Part shown: positions 15,751 through 24,069 of the stretch, piece after piece
Layout: every line of letters begins with the position of its first letter
Position numbering within the stretch: the first letter of the stretch is position 1
Source of the DNA: Methylorubrum salsuginis
GTDB lineage: Bacteria > Pseudomonadota > Alphaproteobacteria > Rhizobiales > Beijerinckiaceae
Direction: 5' to 3'
NCBI RefSeq assembly: GCF_900114375.1
Contig: NZ_FOSV01000015.1
Location: 62,001 to 126,000, forward strand
Length of the DNA: 64,000 nt
The notes under the pieces: model-generated
What the model was told of the DNA's origin: nothing
What the model saw: only the letters and a program-made list of their open reading frames with translations
Database searches by the model: none
Program-made: the position numbers and the translations under genes

Positions 15751-16344
15751 ATGCCGTTCTCCGTCCTCGACCTCGTGGTGCTCGGTATCGTGCTGGTGTC
15801 CGCATTGCTGGCCGCCGTGCGCGGCGTGACCCGCGAGGTGCTTGCCATCATCGCTTGGGTGGCGGCGGCCGCCCTCGCGTGGTCATTGCATCCGATGCTG
15901 CTGCCCACCGTCAAGCAGCATGTCTCCAGCGACACCGTGGCCCTGGTCGCCTCCATCGGCGCGATCTTCCTCGCCACCCTGATCGTCGTCTCGCTGATCA
16001 CCGTGAAGCTGTCCGACCTCGTGCTCGATTCGCGCATCGGCGCGGTCGACCGCTCGCTGGGCTTCGTGTTCGGCGCCGGCCGCGGCTTCCTGATCTGCGT
16101 GATCGGCTGGGTGTTCCTGGCCTGGCTCGTGCAGGGCAAGGTGCCGGACTGGGCCGCCCAGGCGAAGAGCAAGCCGCTGCTGGAGAGCTCCGGCGAGGCG
16201 CTGGTGGCGCAGTTGCCCGACAATCCGGAAGGCTTCCTGAAGCAGCTGCGCAAGCCCAAGGACGCGCCGGCCGAGGAGCCCCCGCCCGAGACCGACCTGC
16301 CCGCCCAGCGTCGCAGCGATGCGGCGCCCGCGCCGAAACGCTGA
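15751..16344 (+). CDS. cvpA: CvpA family membrane protein
   Basis: 197 residues. Four hydrophobic segments are visible: LDLVVLGIVLVSALLAAVRG, VLAIIAWVAAAALAW, VALVASIGAIFLATLIVVSLITV, and GRGFLICVIGWVFLAWLV. The RGxxREVLAIIAW motif after the first helix and the DRSLGFVFGAGRGFL block are typical of CvpA. The C-terminal 55 residues are a soluble Pro/Glu-rich tail. CvpA is required for colicin V export and envelope stress tolerance in enterobacteria; its mechanism is unknown. It precedes purF as in E. coli, although a 152-base gap separates them here. Confidence 0.88.
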   Translation: MPFSVLDLVVLGIVLVSALLAAVRGVTREVLAIIAWVAAAALAWSLHPMLLPTVKQHVSSDTVALVASIGAIFLATLIVVSLITVKLSDLVLDSRIGAVDRSLGFVFGAGRGFLICVIGWVFLAWLVQGKVPDWAAQAKSKPLLESSGEALVAQLPDNPEGFLKQLRKPKDAPAEEPPPETDLPAQRRSDAAPAPKR

Positions 16345-16496
16345 TATGCTGGAATTGCTCTTGGTTGCGGTGCGATCCCCGCATAGGTAACGGTTTCACG
16401 ACGGTCCCGGGCCTTGAGGGCTCGGTCCCGACCGTTCCCGCCGTGCCGGATGCGGGGCCGCGCCAGCCGCCCGCGCCGCCAGGATTCGAGAGCGAC

Positions 16497-17972
16497 ATGT
16501 CAGCTGCCAGCGCGAGCGCCGATTCCCACGATTGGGACATCGACGGCGATACGCTTCGCGAGGAATGCGGCGTCTTCGGCATCTACGGATACGACGACGC
16601 CTCCGCCATCGTGGCTCTGGGGCTGCACGCGCTTCAGCACCGCGGCCAGGAAGCCGCCGGCATCGTCTCCTACGACGACGGCGTGTTCCATTCCGAGCGC
16701 CGCCAGGGCCTCGTCGGCGACAACTTCTCCGACCGCGGCACGATCGAGCGCCTCGCCGGCCGCTCGGCCATCGGCCACGTGCGCTACTCGACCACCGGCG
16801 GCACCATCCTGCGCAACGTCCAGCCGCTCTTCGCCGAACTCGCCGGCGGCGGGCTGGCGGTCGCGCATAACGGCAACCTGACCAACGCGCTGTCGATCCG
16901 CCGGGAGCTGGTGCAGGACGGCGCCATCACGCAGTCGACCTCCGACACCGAGGTGATCCTGCATCTCGCCGCGCGCTCGCGAAAGCCCCGCATCGTCGAG
17001 CGCTTCATCGACGCGCTCCAGCGGATCGAGGGCGCCTACGCCATCGTCGCGCTGACCAACAAGAAGCTGATCGGCGCTCGCGACCCGATGGGCATCCGCC
17101 CCCTCGTGCTCGGCGAACTCGACGGACGCTACATCCTCACCTCCGAGACCTGCGCGCTCGACATCATCGGCGCCCGCTTCATCCGCGACGTGGAGAACGG
17201 CGAGCTCATCGTGATCTCGGAGGAGGGCATCGAGTCGATCCGCTTCGCCGAGAAGCGGCCGATGCGCCCGTGCATCTTCGAGTACATCTATTTCGCCCGC
17301 CCCGACTCGGTGGTGAACGGCAAGAGCGTCTACGGGGTGCGCAAGAGCATCGGCCGGGAACTCGCCCGCGAGGCGGCGCCTGAGGCCGACATCGTCGTGC
17401 CGGTGCCGGATTCCGGCGTGCCCGCGGCGCTGGGCTTCGCGCAGGAGGCGGGCCTGCCCTTCGAGATGGGCATCATCCGCAACCACTATGTCGGGCGCAC
17501 CTTCATCCAGCCGACCCAGACCGTGCGCGAGCTCGGCGTGCGGATGAAGCACTCGGCCAACCGCGCGGCGATCGAGGGCAAGCGCATCGTCCTCGTCGAC
17601 GACAGCCTCGTGCGCGGCACCACCTCGGTGAAGATCGTCAAGATGATGCGCGATGCCGGCGCCCGCGAGGTGCATTTCCGCATCGCCTCACCGCCGATCA
17701 CCTATCCGGACTTCTACGGGATCGACACGCCGGAGCGGGAGAAGCTGCTCGCCGCCACGCACGATCTCGAAGGCATGCGGCAATACATCGGCGCGGATTC
17801 GCTCGCCTTCCTGTCGATCCCCGGCCTGTACCGGGCGATGGGCGAGGAGGCCCGCGACGAGGCCTGCCCGCAATACACCGACCATTGCTTCACCGGGCAG
17901 TACCCGACCGAACTGACCGACCTCGCCATCGCCGGGCCGAAGCGGCTGGCGATGCTGGCCGAGGCGGATTGA
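16497..17972 (+). CDS. purF: Amidophosphoribosyltransferase
   Basis: 491 residues from ATG 16497; an open frame extends far upstream but that part is the out-of-frame shadow of cvpA. The enzyme makes 5-phosphoribosylamine from PRPP and glutamine, the first committed step of purine synthesis. The N-terminal nucleophile Cys24 is in REECGVFGIYG after a 23-residue propeptide. Other blocks are LQHRGQEAAGI, GHVRYSTTG, VAHNGNLTN, STSDTEVILHL and, in the phosphoribosyltransferase domain, the PRPP motif KRIVLVDDSLVRGTTS. The C-terminal CPQYTDHCFTGQYP is in the region that carries iron-sulfur ligands in the Bacillus-type enzyme. An SDR gene starts 5 bases after the stop. Confidence 0.97.
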   Translation: MSAASASADSHDWDIDGDTLREECGVFGIYGYDDASAIVALGLHALQHRGQEAAGIVSYDDGVFHSERRQGLVGDNFSDRGTIERLAGRSAIGHVRYSTTGGTILRNVQPLFAELAGGGLAVAHNGNLTNALSIRRELVQDGAITQSTSDTEVILHLAARSRKPRIVERFIDALQRIEGAYAIVALTNKKLIGARDPMGIRPLVLGELDGRYILTSETCALDIIGARFIRDVENGELIVISEEGIESIRFAEKRPMRPCIFEYIYFARPDSVVNGKSVYGVRKSIGRELAREAAPEADIVVPVPDSGVPAALGFAQEAGLPFEMGIIRNHYVGRTFIQPTQTVRELGVRMKHSANRAAIEGKRIVLVDDSLVRGTTSVKIVKMMRDAGAREVHFRIASPPITYPDFYGIDTPEREKLLAATHDLEGMRQYIGADSLAFLSIPGLYRAMGEEARDEACPQYTDHCFTGQYPTELTDLAIAGPKRLAMLAEAD

Positions 17973-17977
17973 GCGAG

Positions 17978-18721
17978 ATGGCCGAGAAGGTTCTCGCCGA
18001 CCGCATCGCGGTCGTCACCGGCGCCTCGCGCGGCATCGGCCGGGCGGCGGCCCTGGCGCTCGCCGAGGCCGGGGCGCATGTCGTAGCGGTCGCCCGCACG
18101 CAGGGCGCGTTGGAGGAACTCGACGACGCGATCCAGGCCGCGGGCTCCTCCGCGACGCTGGTGCCGTTGAACCTCACGGATTTCGACGCGATCGACCGGC
18201 TCGGCGCGGCGCTCAACGAGCGCTTCGGTCGGCTCGACATCCTCATCGGCAATGCGGGCGTGCTCGGCGCGCTGATGCCGCTCGCCCACATCACCCCCAA
18301 GGTGTGGCAACAGACCCTCGACGTGAACGTGACGGCCAACTGGCGGCTCTTGCGCTCGCTCGATCCGCTGCTGCGCCGCTCCGATGCCGGCCGCGCCATC
18401 TTCGTTTCGTCGGGCGCGGCACACAAGGCGCGGGCCTATTGGGGACCCTACGCGGTGACCAAGGCGGCGCTGGAGGCGATGGTGCGCACCTACGCCTCCG
18501 AAACCGAGACGAGCCCGATCCGCGCGATGCTGCTCAATCCGGGCCCCCTTCGCACGGCGATGCGCCGCTCGGCCATGCCGGGCGAGGATCCGGAGACCCT
18601 GCGCACGCCGGAGGAGCTGGCGCCGCATTTCGTGCGCCTCGCCGCACCCTCATGGAACGAGACCGGCCGCCTCTACGATTTCCCAAGCGACCGGGTTCTC
18701 AGCTTCCGCGCCCCCGAATAA
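17978..18721 (+). CDS. SDR family NAD(P)-dependent oxidoreductase
   Basis: 247 residues from ATG 17978, preceded by GAGCGAG. Classical short-chain dehydrogenase: cofactor motif VVTGASRGIGRAAALALAEAGA (TGxxxGIG), NAG in ILIGNAGVLGAL, catalytic Ser in FVSSGAAHKARAYWG and the YxxxK motif YAVTKAALE. The end of the protein (LNPGPLRTAMRRSAMPGED) is typical of family members that act on small carbonyl substrates. It is 5 bases downstream of purF and probably shares its transcript, an arrangement common in Rhizobiales. Substrate unknown. Confidence 0.88.
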   Translation: MAEKVLADRIAVVTGASRGIGRAAALALAEAGAHVVAVARTQGALEELDDAIQAAGSSATLVPLNLTDFDAIDRLGAALNERFGRLDILIGNAGVLGALMPLAHITPKVWQQTLDVNVTANWRLLRSLDPLLRRSDAGRAIFVSSGAAHKARAYWGPYAVTKAALEAMVRTYASETETSPIRAMLLNPGPLRTAMRRSAMPGEDPETLRTPEELAPHFVRLAAPSWNETGRLYDFPSDRVLSFRAPE

Positions 18722-18728
18722 CGGGGGT

Positions 18729-18780
18729 CCGGGGCCTCAGGCCCCGGCGGGATTCGGGCAGAGCCCGTTCTGTTTCTTTT
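18729..18780 (+). terminator. Tandem hairpins with T-rich tract after the SDR gene
   Basis: A first stem CCGGGGCC-TCA-GGCCCCGG is followed by CGGGC-AGA-GCCCG and then TTCTGTTTCTTTT. The second stem plus T-tract is a textbook intrinsic terminator, closing the purF-SDR unit just before dmrA. Confidence 0.8.
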
Positions 18781-18791
18781 AGGGTTCTTCC

Positions 18792-19202
18792 ATGATCGAC
18801 GTCCGCTGCATCTGCGCCATCGGCCAGCGGGGCCAGCTCGGCCTCAACGGGCAATTGCCCTGGGAGGGCAACACCGATCCGCTGTTCGTGGAGGACGTGA
18901 CGCGGTTCTTCGCGCTGACCATGGGCCACGTGCTGATCGCCGGCCCGAAGACCGTGGCGTCGGTGCCCGAGTTCGCCTTCAAGGACCGCACCATCGACGT
19001 GATCCGCTCGCACGAGGATCCGGAAGAGGTCCTGAAGCGCTATCCGGGCCGGCGCATCTTCGTCGGCGGCGGGATCGCGGTGTGGAACGTCTATGCCAAG
19101 TACATCCAGCACTGGGACGTGACGCGGCTGCCCTATGACGGCGAGGCGGATCGCTGGTTCGATCCGGCGTGGCTGGTGGGCGGGGCGCTGCGCACACCTT
19201 GA
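18792..19202 (+). CDS. dmrA: Dihydromethanopterin reductase DmrA (DHFR-like)
   Basis: 136 residues, shorter than a standard DHFR (about 160). The DHFR fold is visible: ICAIGQRGQLGLNGQLPWEGNTD (strand A and Met20-loop region), TMGHVLIAGPKTVASVP (the GxxT equivalent) and RRIFVGGGIAVWNVYAKY (the GGG cofactor motif). The sequence fits my memory of DmrA of Methylobacterium extorquens, which reduces dihydromethanopterin to tetrahydromethanopterin, the C1 carrier for formaldehyde oxidation. The reaction is therefore family knowledge, not read from this sequence. The gene starts 11 bases after a strong terminator, so it needs its own promoter or read-through. It could alternatively act on dihydrofolate. 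Confidence 0.75.
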   Translation: MIDVRCICAIGQRGQLGLNGQLPWEGNTDPLFVEDVTRFFALTMGHVLIAGPKTVASVPEFAFKDRTIDVIRSHEDPEEVLKRYPGRRIFVGGGIAVWNVYAKYIQHWDVTRLPYDGEADRWFDPAWLVGGALRTP

Positions 19203-19234
19203 ACGGGGAACCCGCGGACGGAAAACGGCTTGCC

Positions 19235-19340
19235 TAGAGCATCGTCCCGAAAGGTGGTTTCCGGCTTTCGAAAAAAAACGATGCCGCACAAGAACCTAGG
19301 GCATCATCCTGGATCCGACATCCAAGACGATGCGCTAAAG
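19235..19340 (+). repeat. Dispersed ~100-bp repeat, family 1, copy 2
   Basis: The best-preserved copy. Its first half is a near palindrome: AGCATCGTCCCGAAAG ... CTTTCG ... ACGATGC, with CGAAAG pairing with CTTTCG and GCATCGT with ACGATGC. The second half ends GGATCCGACATCCAAGACGATGC. It fills the gap between dmrA and the YbdK gene, so it may carry the end of one transcript or the start of the next. Confidence 0.65.
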
Positions 19341-19365
19341 CCGAGCCGTTGCGAGGAAACCCAGG

Positions 19366-20490
19366 ATGAGCGCTCACGCGTACCGGTTCGGGATCGAGGA
19401 GGAGTATTTCCTCGCCGATGCGGAGACGCGGGGCACGCCGCGGCGCTCGGTCAAGCCGTTCCATGTCGAGGCGGGCGAGCGGCTGCCGGAGATCGGGCGC
19501 GAGTTGCTGCAATGCCAGGTGGAGGTCTGTACCCCACCTTCGACCGAGTTTCCCGAGGCCCACGCGGCGCTCTCGAAGCAGCGTCGGCAACTCGCCGAGA
19601 TCGGGGCCGAGCACGGGCTTCTGGTCTTCGCCGCCGGCACCCATCCGATCGCCGACTGGGCGCGCCAGCTGCCGACCAAGGGCGACCGCTACCGCGGCAT
19701 CCTGCGCGACGTCGGCTTGGCCGGGCGGCGCAGCCTGATCTGCGGCATGCATGTCCATGTCGAGGTGAAGGACCCGGACGCCCGCGTCGGGCTGATGGAC
19801 CGGCTGCTGCCGTTCCAGCCGCTCCTGTTCGCGCTCTCGGCCTCCTCGCCGTTCTGGCAGGGCAAGCCGACGGGGCTCTCGGCCTATCGCCTGAGCGCCT
19901 TCGGCGAACTCCCCCGCACCGGCCTGCCGGAGCTGATGGGCGATGCCGGATCTTACGAGCGCTACGTCCGCATCATGACCAAGGCCGGCTCGATCCAGGA
20001 TGCGAGCTTCCTGTGGTGGTCCCTGCGCCCGTCGATCAAGTTCCCGACGCTGGAACTGCGCATCGCCGATTCCTGCACGCGGCTGTCCGACGCCCTCGTC
20101 ATCGCCGCCCTGTTCCGCTGCCTCGTGCGGCTGGTCGAGCGGCGCCCGGACATCAACGCGGGCCTCACCGGCGTTTCGCGGGCGATCGCGGCGGAAAACC
20201 TGTGGCGGGCGCAGCGCAGCGGCACCGAGGCCGAACTGATAGACGAGGCCTCGGAGGAGGCTTTTTCCTTCGATCAATCCCTCGACACGCTGCTCTCACT
20301 GATCGCCGAGGATGCCGCCGCGCTCGGCTGCGAGGCGGAAATCGCCGACGCCCGGCGGATCGTCCGGGAAGGCACCAGCGCCGAGCGCCAGATCGCCGCC
20401 TTCGAGGCGGCGCGGGGCGGCGACACCAGCAACCGTCAGGCGCTCGACGCGGTGGTGGACTGGCTGGCGGAGACGACGCGGGCCGGTTAG
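19366..20490 (+). CDS. ybdK: Carboxylate-amine ligase, YbdK family (glutamate-cysteine ligase type 2-like)
   Basis: 374 residues, the normal length. It opens YRFGIEEEYFLADAET (the GIEEEY active-site motif of GCS2) and has ELLQCQVEVCTPP, then GTHPIADWARQLPTKGDRYRG, CGMHVHVEV (metal/ATP ligands), SASSPFWQGKPTGLSAYRL and FPTLELRIADSCTRL. Family members ligate a carboxylate to an amine using ATP; E. coli YbdK has weak gamma-glutamylcysteine ligase activity. The true substrate is unknown. The start is 26 bases after a dispersed repeat. It is convergent with the TauE/SafE gene, with only a 10-base gap. Confidence 0.9.
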   Translation: MSAHAYRFGIEEEYFLADAETRGTPRRSVKPFHVEAGERLPEIGRELLQCQVEVCTPPSTEFPEAHAALSKQRRQLAEIGAEHGLLVFAAGTHPIADWARQLPTKGDRYRGILRDVGLAGRRSLICGMHVHVEVKDPDARVGLMDRLLPFQPLLFALSASSPFWQGKPTGLSAYRLSAFGELPRTGLPELMGDAGSYERYVRIMTKAGSIQDASFLWWSLRPSIKFPTLELRIADSCTRLSDALVIAALFRCLVRLVERRPDINAGLTGVSRAIAAENLWRAQRSGTEAELIDEASEEAFSFDQSLDTLLSLIAEDAAALGCEAEIADARRIVREGTSAERQIAAFEAARGGDTSNRQALDAVVDWLAETTRAG

Positions 20491-20500
20491 CCCGCTCGTC

Positions 20501-21418
20501 TCACATCAGCAGCTTCGCGAGGCTGTAGCCGCTGAGCGAGGCAATCAGCACGCCCACCACCGCCATCAGCACGCGGGCCGGCAGCACGCGCACCAGCCCA
20601 GCGGCGATGGGGGCGGCGAACAGGCCGCCGACGACGAGGCCGGCGATGGTGGTCCAGTGGGTGAGCCCGCCGAGCAGCGTCAGCGACAGGCCGCCGGCCA
20701 GCGCCACGAAGAACTCCGCGGCGTTGACCGAGCCGATGGCGGTGCGCGGCTCCTGCCCGCTGCCGACCAGCGAGGTCGTCACCACCGGGCCCCAGCCGCC
20801 CCCGCCGACGGCATCGACGAAGCCGCCGGTCAGCGCCAGCGGCACCACCGCCCTCGGCGGCTCCCGGCGCGGGTGGATCTTTCGGAAGGCCTTGGCCAGA
20901 ACGTAGAGGCCCATGCCGAGCAGGTAGACCGAGACGAACGGCTTGATCGTGTCGCCGTCGATGGAGGTGAGCAGCGTGGCGCCCGCCACCGCGCCGATCA
21001 CGCCGGGAATCAGCAGGCGGCGGAACAGCGCGCCGTTGACGTTGCCGAGCCGCCAGTGCGAGGCGCCGGAGAAGGCCGTGGTGAAGATTTCGGCGACGTG
21101 GACCGAGGCCGAGGCGGCGGCGGGCGGCACGCCGGTCGAGAGCAGGAAGGTGGTCGAGGTGATGCCGTAGGCCATGCCGAGCGCGCCATCGACGGTCTGG
21201 GCCGCCAGCCCGACGGCGGCGGCACTCCAGAAGCCGTGGCTCGAAAGGCCCTGGGCCAGCGCCTGCAGCGCCGCTCGTCCGTCCTCCGCCGGCACGAGCC
21301 GAACCAGGACGAGGGCGAGCGACAGCACGGCGAGCACCGCCAGCGCCACCGCGGCCACGACCCGCGGGTCGGCCCATTTCGTCAGCCGTGCGGTCACGAC
21401 CGGGGACGATCCTGCCAT
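20501..21418 (-). CDS. TauE/SafE family sulfite/anion exporter
   Basis: 305 residues from ATG 21418; the open frame continues upstream, but those residues are Arg-rich and not membrane-like. About eight hydrophobic segments are seen, with the duplicated family motif: first half AAQTVDGALGMAYGITSTTFLLSTGVPP and second half LTGGFVDAVGGGGWGPVVTTSLVGSG, each followed by an ASVHVAE / GSVNAAEF block. The family exports sulfite, sulfoacetate or other organosulfur anions. No sulfur-metabolism gene is nearby, so the substrate is open. Convergent with ybdK. Confidence 0.86.
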   Translation of the reverse strand: MAGSSPVVTARLTKWADPRVVAAVALAVLAVLSLALVLVRLVPAEDGRAALQALAQGLSSHGFWSAAAVGLAAQTVDGALGMAYGITSTTFLLSTGVPPAAASASVHVAEIFTTAFSGASHWRLGNVNGALFRRLLIPGVIGAVAGATLLTSIDGDTIKPFVSVYLLGMGLYVLAKAFRKIHPRREPPRAVVPLALTGGFVDAVGGGGWGPVVTTSLVGSGQEPRTAIGSVNAAEFFVALAGGLSLTLLGGLTHWTTIAGLVVGGLFAAPIAAGLVRVLPARVLMAVVGVLIASLSGYSLAKLLM

Positions 21419-21632
21419 CGAAAACACTGCCCGTTCCAGAGGAACCGGGAAGCTATAGGTCGCCAACGCCCGAACAAGGGAGCGGTGTCCCAATGATTTC
21501 GGGATAAGGAGACGGATCATCTCCGCATAAAGGGGCGTGGAGATGATTTTTCGGATCGCCGCGCGAACGCTCCGATGCCGCGAAAAAAGCTCCCTTCGGA
21601 GCCGACGGGGGAGGGGGCCGGTCGGCCCGCCC

Positions 21633-23159
21633 CTACGCCTCGACCGCCTCTCCCGCTGGCAGCGCTTCCGGGGGGATCGCCGCGCGCGCCCGGCGCAGCA
21701 CCCCGCGCCGCCGCCAGGGACGCCATGCGTCGTCGGAGCCGGCCGGGTCACCGAGATGGAAGGCCTCGACCAGACGGGCGATCGGGCCGCGATGGGAGGG
21801 GACGAGGGGGCAGAGCCGCGGGGAGGGCATCAGCGCGGGATCATCGAGAACGGCCCGGAGCGTGCCGCGCTCGGCATAGGCCTGCGCGAAGGCGTCGGAG
21901 GGGCAGCCGCCATGGTGGCCGAGGAGAGCGTGCAGCACCCGGTCGAGCGCGGCGCGGCCGGTCGCGTCATCCGGGCGAAGCTCGATCGAGAGGTCGCATT
22001 CGGTGTCGTAGCCGAAGGAGCGGTTGTTGAGGTTGGTCGAGCCGATCCGCAGGAAGCGATGATCGATGATCGCGACCTTGGAATGGATCAGGATCGGCTG
22101 GCCCTTGGGCGTGTGCGGGGCCACGATCCGCAGGCGCCCGTGCCGGTCGGCCCGGCGCAGGCCCTTGATCAGGCCACGGCGGGCGCTGTCCATGGTCAGC
22201 TGGTCGAAGCCGTTGGGGCTGCGCTCGGACAGCACGATCACGATCTCTGGCCCGTCCGGCTGGGCCAAGCGCGCCCGCAGGGCGTCGGCCACCAGGGGTG
22301 AGGCGAGGTACTGGTTCTCCAGATAGACGACCTCTTTCGCGGCCCGGATCGTCGCGAGGTAGAGCGCGGCGTTCTCCGACACCGCCTCGCGGCCCGACAC
22401 CGCCGGCTCGGTACGCGAGAGCCCGACCTCGACCTCGGTGAGGAGCGGCGTCACCGTCTCGGGCCAGGGGTCGACCGGCGTATCGCGGGTAGGCGAAAAG
22501 ACTTCGCCGGTGGCACGGCGCCAGCGCTCGCGGGCGAGGTCGGCGAGCGCGCCGGCCGCGGGGCCGTCGACCAGCATCATCACGTCGTGGCGCGGCGGGT
22601 AGTCCTCGCCCGACGGCAGGCGTCGGCGCGGGTCGCGGTCGCGGTGGGCCGGCGTGTCCCAGCGGTTCACCTCGAAGTCGCTTCCGCCGCAGAAGGCGAT
22701 CCGATCATCGATCACCAGGATCTTCTGGTGCTGGCAGGCGCCGTAGGGCAGCGTGCCGTCGATGCGGAAGTCGATGCCGGAGCCGAGGCTCTCGCGCACG
22801 GTCTCCGGGGTGTGGTCGTTGCCCGCCGAGATCGGCCAGGGCATGTCCCAGATCAGGATGCGGATCGTCAGGCCGGGGCGCGCCGCCTTGAGGGCGCGCA
22901 GCAGATCGGCCAGCGTCTGATCGGCGTCGGGATCGCCCGCCGACGGCAACAGGCGCACCCGCGGATCGAAGCTCCAGCCGATCAGGGTGATGCTCTCCTG
23001 CGCCTTGACCAAAGCGGCGCGGGCGGCGGCGAAATAGGCCGCCCCGTCATGGAGCACGGCGGCGCGATGCGCCCGCTCGCGCCGCCAGCAGGTGAGCCCC
23101 GGCCGCAGCCAGCCCTCGGGGACGGGGGCGCCTTCGCCCGCTTCGATCTCGCGTCTCAT
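21633..23159 (-). CDS. Phospholipase D / cardiolipin-synthase-like protein
   Basis: 508 residues from ATG 23159, which overlaps the stop of the upstream VTT protein as ATGA. Two HKD motifs are present: HQKILVIDD with CGGSDFEVNRWDT, and HSKVAIIDHRFLRIGSTNLNNRSF, the second being the stronger match to the consensus HxKxxxxD...GSxN. The N-terminal region SITLIGWSFDPRVRL and the central YLENQYLASP are typical of bacterial PLD-like enzymes close to mammalian PLD1/2. They hydrolyse or transfer phosphatidyl groups. No signal peptide is obvious. The overlap with a DedA/TVP38-like membrane protein gene suggests a membrane-lipid role. Confidence 0.86.
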   Translation of the reverse strand: MRREIEAGEGAPVPEGWLRPGLTCWRRERAHRAAVLHDGAAYFAAARAALVKAQESITLIGWSFDPRVRLLPSAGDPDADQTLADLLRALKAARPGLTIRILIWDMPWPISAGNDHTPETVRESLGSGIDFRIDGTLPYGACQHQKILVIDDRIAFCGGSDFEVNRWDTPAHRDRDPRRRLPSGEDYPPRHDVMMLVDGPAAGALADLARERWRRATGEVFSPTRDTPVDPWPETVTPLLTEVEVGLSRTEPAVSGREAVSENAALYLATIRAAKEVVYLENQYLASPLVADALRARLAQPDGPEIVIVLSERSPNGFDQLTMDSARRGLIKGLRRADRHGRLRIVAPHTPKGQPILIHSKVAIIDHRFLRIGSTNLNNRSFGYDTECDLSIELRPDDATGRAALDRVLHALLGHHGGCPSDAFAQAYAERGTLRAVLDDPALMPSPRLCPLVPSHRGPIARLVEAFHLGDPAGSDDAWRPWRRRGVLRRARAAIPPEALPAGEAVEA

Positions 23160-23881
23160 GCGCCCGCGCCGGCCCTCTCCGCCTTGCCCATCCGGCCTTC
23201 CGCCTGTTCCAGCTTGGCCTTGACCCGCCGCCGCGTGATCTCGACCGCCACGACGGTGGCGACGAGCCCGAGGCCCAGGGTGATCCAATGGGTCGGCTCG
23301 TCGCTGCCCGCCCGGCGGCCGATGGCGCCGAGATAGACGCAGACCACCGTGCCGGGCAGCATGCCGATCACCGTCGACACCAGATAGGCGCCGGTGCGGA
23401 CATCCGTCACCCCGAGGACGTAGTTCTGCGCGTTGAACGGCACGAAGGGGCTCAACCGCATCAGGGTGAGCAGGCGCCAGCCGCCGTCGCCGACCGCCTC
23501 CATGGTGGCGCGCCATTTCGGCTTGCGGGCGATGAGCCGCCGCACCCGCTCGCGGAACAGGTGGCGGGCGGCGAAGAAGGCGAGCCAGGAGCCCACAGTG
23601 GCGGAGACCAGCACCACCGGCATCACCGCCCAGCCATAGGCCACGGCGCCCGCGATGGTCAGCGGCGTGCCCGGCACGACGAGAAGCGTCGCCAGGAAGA
23701 ACAGCAGGCCGAAGACGAGGAGGCCGTAGCGGCCGAAGCCGTTGGCCCAGGCGGAGAAACCCCGCAACCAATCCTCGACCGGCAGGAGCATCCAGGCGCC
23801 GACGCACAGGGCCGCGGCGGCGCCGGTCAGGAGCCAGGTGCGGGCCCCGCTGGTGCGGACCCAGCTTCGGGCATTGTCCAT
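23156..23881 (-). CDS. TVP38/TMEM64 (VTT domain, DedA-like) membrane protein
   Basis: 241 residues with N-terminal TM segments (TWLLTGAAAALCVGAWMLL, YGLLVFGLLFFLATLLVVPG). The VTT core is then clear: VPGTPLTIAGAVAYGWAVMPVVLVSATVGSWLAFFAARHLFRERVRR and LRLSPFVPFNAQNYVLGVTDVRTGAYLVSTVIGMLPGTVVCVYLGA. VTT/DedA proteins are lipid scramblases or flippases. It overlaps the PLD gene by 4 bases, and this VTT + PLD pairing (sometimes one fused protein) recurs in bacteria, supporting a joint lipid function. Confidence 0.87.
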   Translation of the reverse strand: MDNARSWVRTSGARTWLLTGAAAALCVGAWMLLPVEDWLRGFSAWANGFGRYGLLVFGLLFFLATLLVVPGTPLTIAGAVAYGWAVMPVVLVSATVGSWLAFFAARHLFRERVRRLIARKPKWRATMEAVGDGGWRLLTLMRLSPFVPFNAQNYVLGVTDVRTGAYLVSTVIGMLPGTVVCVYLGAIGRRAGSDEPTHWITLGLGLVATVVAVEITRRRVKAKLEQAEGRMGKAERAGAGA

Positions 23882-23958
23882 CGGGGGGATAGCTCGGGGC
23901 GCGAAAGTTCGGACGCTTCCGGCTCTAGCAGCGTTCGCGCCGCCTTGCGACCGGCCCT

Positions 23959-24060
23959 CTCATACCAAGCGGCACGGAACAGGACCGATGGTCCTGTTCC
24001 GTGCATCCGACGGACGCTCCGCAGTCGCCGGGGCAATCGGCGATGCGTCGGGATCATCGC
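23959..24060 (-). repeat. Multi-hairpin 3' element, family 2, copy B
   Basis: Read on the minus strand it starts GATGATCCCGACGCATCGCC, 10 bases after the stop of the hypothetical gene 24070-24477, and ends in a perfect 15-bp stem (GCACGGAACAGGACC / GGTCCTGTTCCGTGC) with a 3-base loop, then CCGCTTGGTATGAG. It is colinear with copy A after radA apart from a few substitutions and a short central gap. Confidence 0.7.
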
Positions 24061-24069
24061 CGATCGGTC

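Noticed and set aside
15855..16496. Long upstream extension of the purF frame
   Set aside because: Overlaps cvpA in another frame, is Arg/Ala-rich, and PurF needs only a short propeptide before Cys24.
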